Below are positions 6,054 through 7,114 of a stretch of DNA of 7,114 nucleotides, piece after piece. Below the pieces are notes generated by a model. The model made no database searches. It was given only the letters and a program-made list of their open reading frames with translations, and was not told the DNA's origin. The position numbers and the translations under genes are program-made. Source of the DNA: Synergistaceae bacterium. Lineage in GTDB: Bacteria > Synergistota > Synergistia > Synergistales > Synergistaceae. Within the stretch, counting starts at the first letter, position 1; each line of letters begins with the position of its first letter. The stretch is taken from assembly GCA_031273585.1 (NCBI GenBank), contig JAISRP010000344.1, positions 1-7,114 of the forward strand, read 5' to 3'.

Positions 6054-6082
6054 TTGACAGGGCTAAAAACAGTATCTATAAT
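6054..6082 (+). promoter_or_regulatory. Perfect-consensus sigma-70 promoter upstream of ptb
   Basis: TTGACA (6054-6059), a 17-base spacer and TATAAT (6077-6082) match the housekeeping consensus at every position. Transcription would start near 6089 and run rightward, through about 240 bases of untranslated sequence, to the phosphate butyryltransferase gene. It could alternatively drive a small RNA ending at the hairpin near 6207-6230. Confidence 0.85.
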
Positions 6083-6088
6083 CTCGGT

Positions 6089-6329
6089 CGCCATGTGAAA
6101 TATTTTGTATTTCGCAATAAGGTCATGGATTTCCCTCCAGTTATTGCGTGAATTTAGGGCATCGCCGATCGAATCGGCCAAACGAAATTTTATAGTCCCA
6201 GGACGCGGAGCCCGTCGGGCTTTCAGTCTTTACCATTCATGATTCCTGGCGCTGGCCGCGGGATCCGCTGTTTTGCGAACTGACGTTTTCACGGGAAGCG
6301 GTGAGGATATGAACAGCAGGCGTCGGACG
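6089..6329 (+). promoter_or_regulatory. Long structured leader of ptb, or a small-RNA locus
   Basis: No gene is supportable in the 379 bases between 5951 and 6329. Downstream of the plus-strand promoter are several pairings: CGCAATAA (6113-6120) with TTATTGCG (6141-6148), extendable to 6109-6153 with one bulge, whose 20-nt loop carries CCCTCC (6133-6138), complementary to a Shine-Dalgarno core; GCCGAT (6164-6169) with ATCGGC (6173-6178); CCAGGA (6198-6203) with TCCTGG (6244-6249), enclosing a terminator-like hairpin at 6207-6223; and CCGCT (6265-6269) with AGCGG (6297-6301) near the ptb start. I do not recognise a known riboswitch. An attenuated leader or a trans-acting RNA are both inferences. 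Confidence 0.5.
6207..6230 (+). terminator. Terminator-like hairpin within the ptb leader
   Basis: GGAGCCC (6207-6213) pairs with GGGCTTT (6217-6223), five Watson-Crick pairs plus two G-U pairs around a GTC loop, followed by the interrupted T-rich stretch CAGTCTTT. It could end a short transcript from the promoter at 6054-6082 or act as an attenuator ahead of ptb. The poor T-run keeps confidence low. Confidence 0.35.
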
Positions 6330-7114
6330 ATGTATTACAGCAAGTTTGATCAACTGATTGTCGCCCTGAAGAAGTCTGATAAGGTCAAGAAGGTGGCCGT
6401 TATTTCCGCAGAGGACGAACATTCACTGGAGGCCGTCCTGAGAGCCGAGAGGGATGGCTTGGTCGAGCCGGTACTGATAGGGGACAGGGCCAAAATAGAG
6501 GGCATACTGTCGTCCCTGGGCGGCGGGCGGAAGGACATCGTGCCGGCGGGCAGCGTTTCGGAGGCGGCCGAAGCCGGGGTCAGGCTCGTAAACGAGGGCA
6601 AGGCAGATTTTCTGATGAAGGGGAAGCTGGACACCAAGGATCTCATGCAGGCGGTCGTGAACAAGAAGACCGGCCTGAACGAGGGAAACTTGATGTCGCA
6701 CTTCGCGATCCACGAGCTCCCCTGGTACGACAGGCTGCTCGTGACGACGGACGGCGGCATGACGATGTATCCGAACCTGGAGCAGAAGGCGGCGATCATC
6801 CAAAACTCCGTGGACGCGCTGGTTGCAATGGGATATGATCGCCCGAACGTGGCAGTCCTGTGCGCGGTCGAGAAGGTGAACGACAAGATGCCGGAGACAT
6901 TGGACGCCAAGGCACTGAAGGACATGTGCGAGGCCGGAAAGATAGAGAACGCGCTCGTCGAGGGGCCGATATCGTTCGACCTCGCGGTGAACGCCGAGAA
7001 GGCTAAGATAAAGGGCTACGATAGCCCGGTGGCCGGCTGCGCGGATATCTTAGTCGCGCCAAACATAACGGCCGGGAACATCCTGGGCAAGTCACTGCTC
7101 GAGACACATGGGGT
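6330..7114 (+). CDS. ptb: Phosphate butyryltransferase (PTA_PTB family), cut by the window's right edge
   Basis: The frame is open to the window edge. It encodes 261 residues, and the family is usually about 300, so roughly the last 40 are missing. The enzyme converts butyryl-CoA (or a related branched acyl-CoA) and phosphate to acyl-phosphate and CoA in the cytoplasm, normally paired with butyrate kinase to make ATP. Family blocks are clear: DFLMKG (93-98), SHFAIHELPWYDRLLVTTDGG (123-143), EGPISFDLAV (211-220) and APNITAGNILGKSL (243-256). ATG 6330 fits the usual N terminus (MYYSKFDQLI) and has AGG nine bases upstream. The in-frame ATG at 6309 adds seven residues, but its GTGAGG site sits only two bases away, so the start is uncertain. 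It is likely read from the promoter at 6054-6082 through a long leader. A kinase gene would be expected just beyond the window; that is inference. A Pta-like specificity is less likely but possible. Confidence 0.9.
   Translation, partial: MYYSKFDQLIVALKKSDKVKKVAVISAEDEHSLEAVLRAERDGLVEPVLIGDRAKIEGILSSLGGGRKDIVPAGSVSEAAEAGVRLVNEGKADFLMKGKLDTKDLMQAVVNKKTGLNEGNLMSHFAIHELPWYDRLLVTTDGGMTMYPNLEQKAAIIQNSVDALVAMGYDRPNVAVLCAVEKVNDKMPETLDAKALKDMCEAGKIENALVEGPISFDLAVNAEKAKIKGYDSPVAGCADILVAPNITAGNILGKSLLETHG

Noticed and set aside
5972..6181. Minus-strand frame of 69 residues with a hydrophobic C-terminal end
   Set aside because: It begins at a TTG with no ribosome site, its internal ATG also lacks one, and it overlaps both divergent promoters and the structured leader. 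The hydrophobic tail alone is not enough.
6350..6925. Minus-strand frame of 191 residues opposite ptb
   Set aside because: The plus strand encodes a clear phosphate butyryltransferase here. The antisense frame is Ser/Phe/Ala-rich with no recognisable domain.

Overview
The window is about 7.1 kb of GC-rich bacterial chromosome. Its compact genes have strong purine-rich ribosome sites (AAGGAGGG occurs twice) and ordinary sigma-70-type promoters. The mix suggests an anaerobic, amino-acid-fermenting bacterium with a diderm-type envelope: a butyryl-phosphate route enzyme, a surface-directed FAD_oxidored-type flavoprotein, a periplasmic DUF2271 protein and an exported wall enzyme. Synergistota is my best guess, with low confidence, because no marker gene is present. 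I see no rRNA, tRNA, insertion sequence, CRISPR array or phage gene.

Layout from left to right: (a) 1-227, no supportable gene, but a strong terminator (128-172) for the next gene; (b) 228-803, minus strand, exported DUF2271-type protein carrying a flavinylation-like motif; (c) 804-1095, an AT-rich divergent spacer with a good plus-strand promoter at 980-1008 that has a perfect dyad between its two boxes; (d) 1096-2466, plus strand, an exported two-domain wall enzyme, VanX-type D-Ala-D-Ala dipeptidase joined to a YkuD-type L,D-transpeptidase; (e) 2467-2737, a spacer with hairpins and a probable promoter; (f) 2738-4765, plus strand, an exported FAD-dependent oxidoreductase with an SLH-like C-terminal tail; (g) 4780-5433, minus strand, a phosphoglycolate-phosphatase-like HAD hydrolase, convergent with the previous gene; (h) 5567-5950, minus strand, an unrecognised charged helical protein with its own promoter and terminator; (i) 5951-6329, a 379-base spacer with two back-to-back promoters and a structured leader; (j) 6330 to the right edge, plus strand, phosphate butyryltransferase, cut by the window end.

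The genes do not form one operon or one obvious pathway. Three of the six encoded proteins are predicted to act outside the cytoplasm (DUF2271, VanX-YkuD, FAD oxidoreductase). Two of these have possible flavin links, so an extracytoplasmic flavin redox role is a reasonable but unproven theme. The HAD enzyme and Ptb are cytoplasmic metabolic enzymes. The points most worth checking are the VanX-YkuD fusion, the SLH-like tail on an exported flavoprotein, the flavinylation-like motif in the DUF2271 protein, and the divergent promoter pair with its structured leader ahead of ptb.
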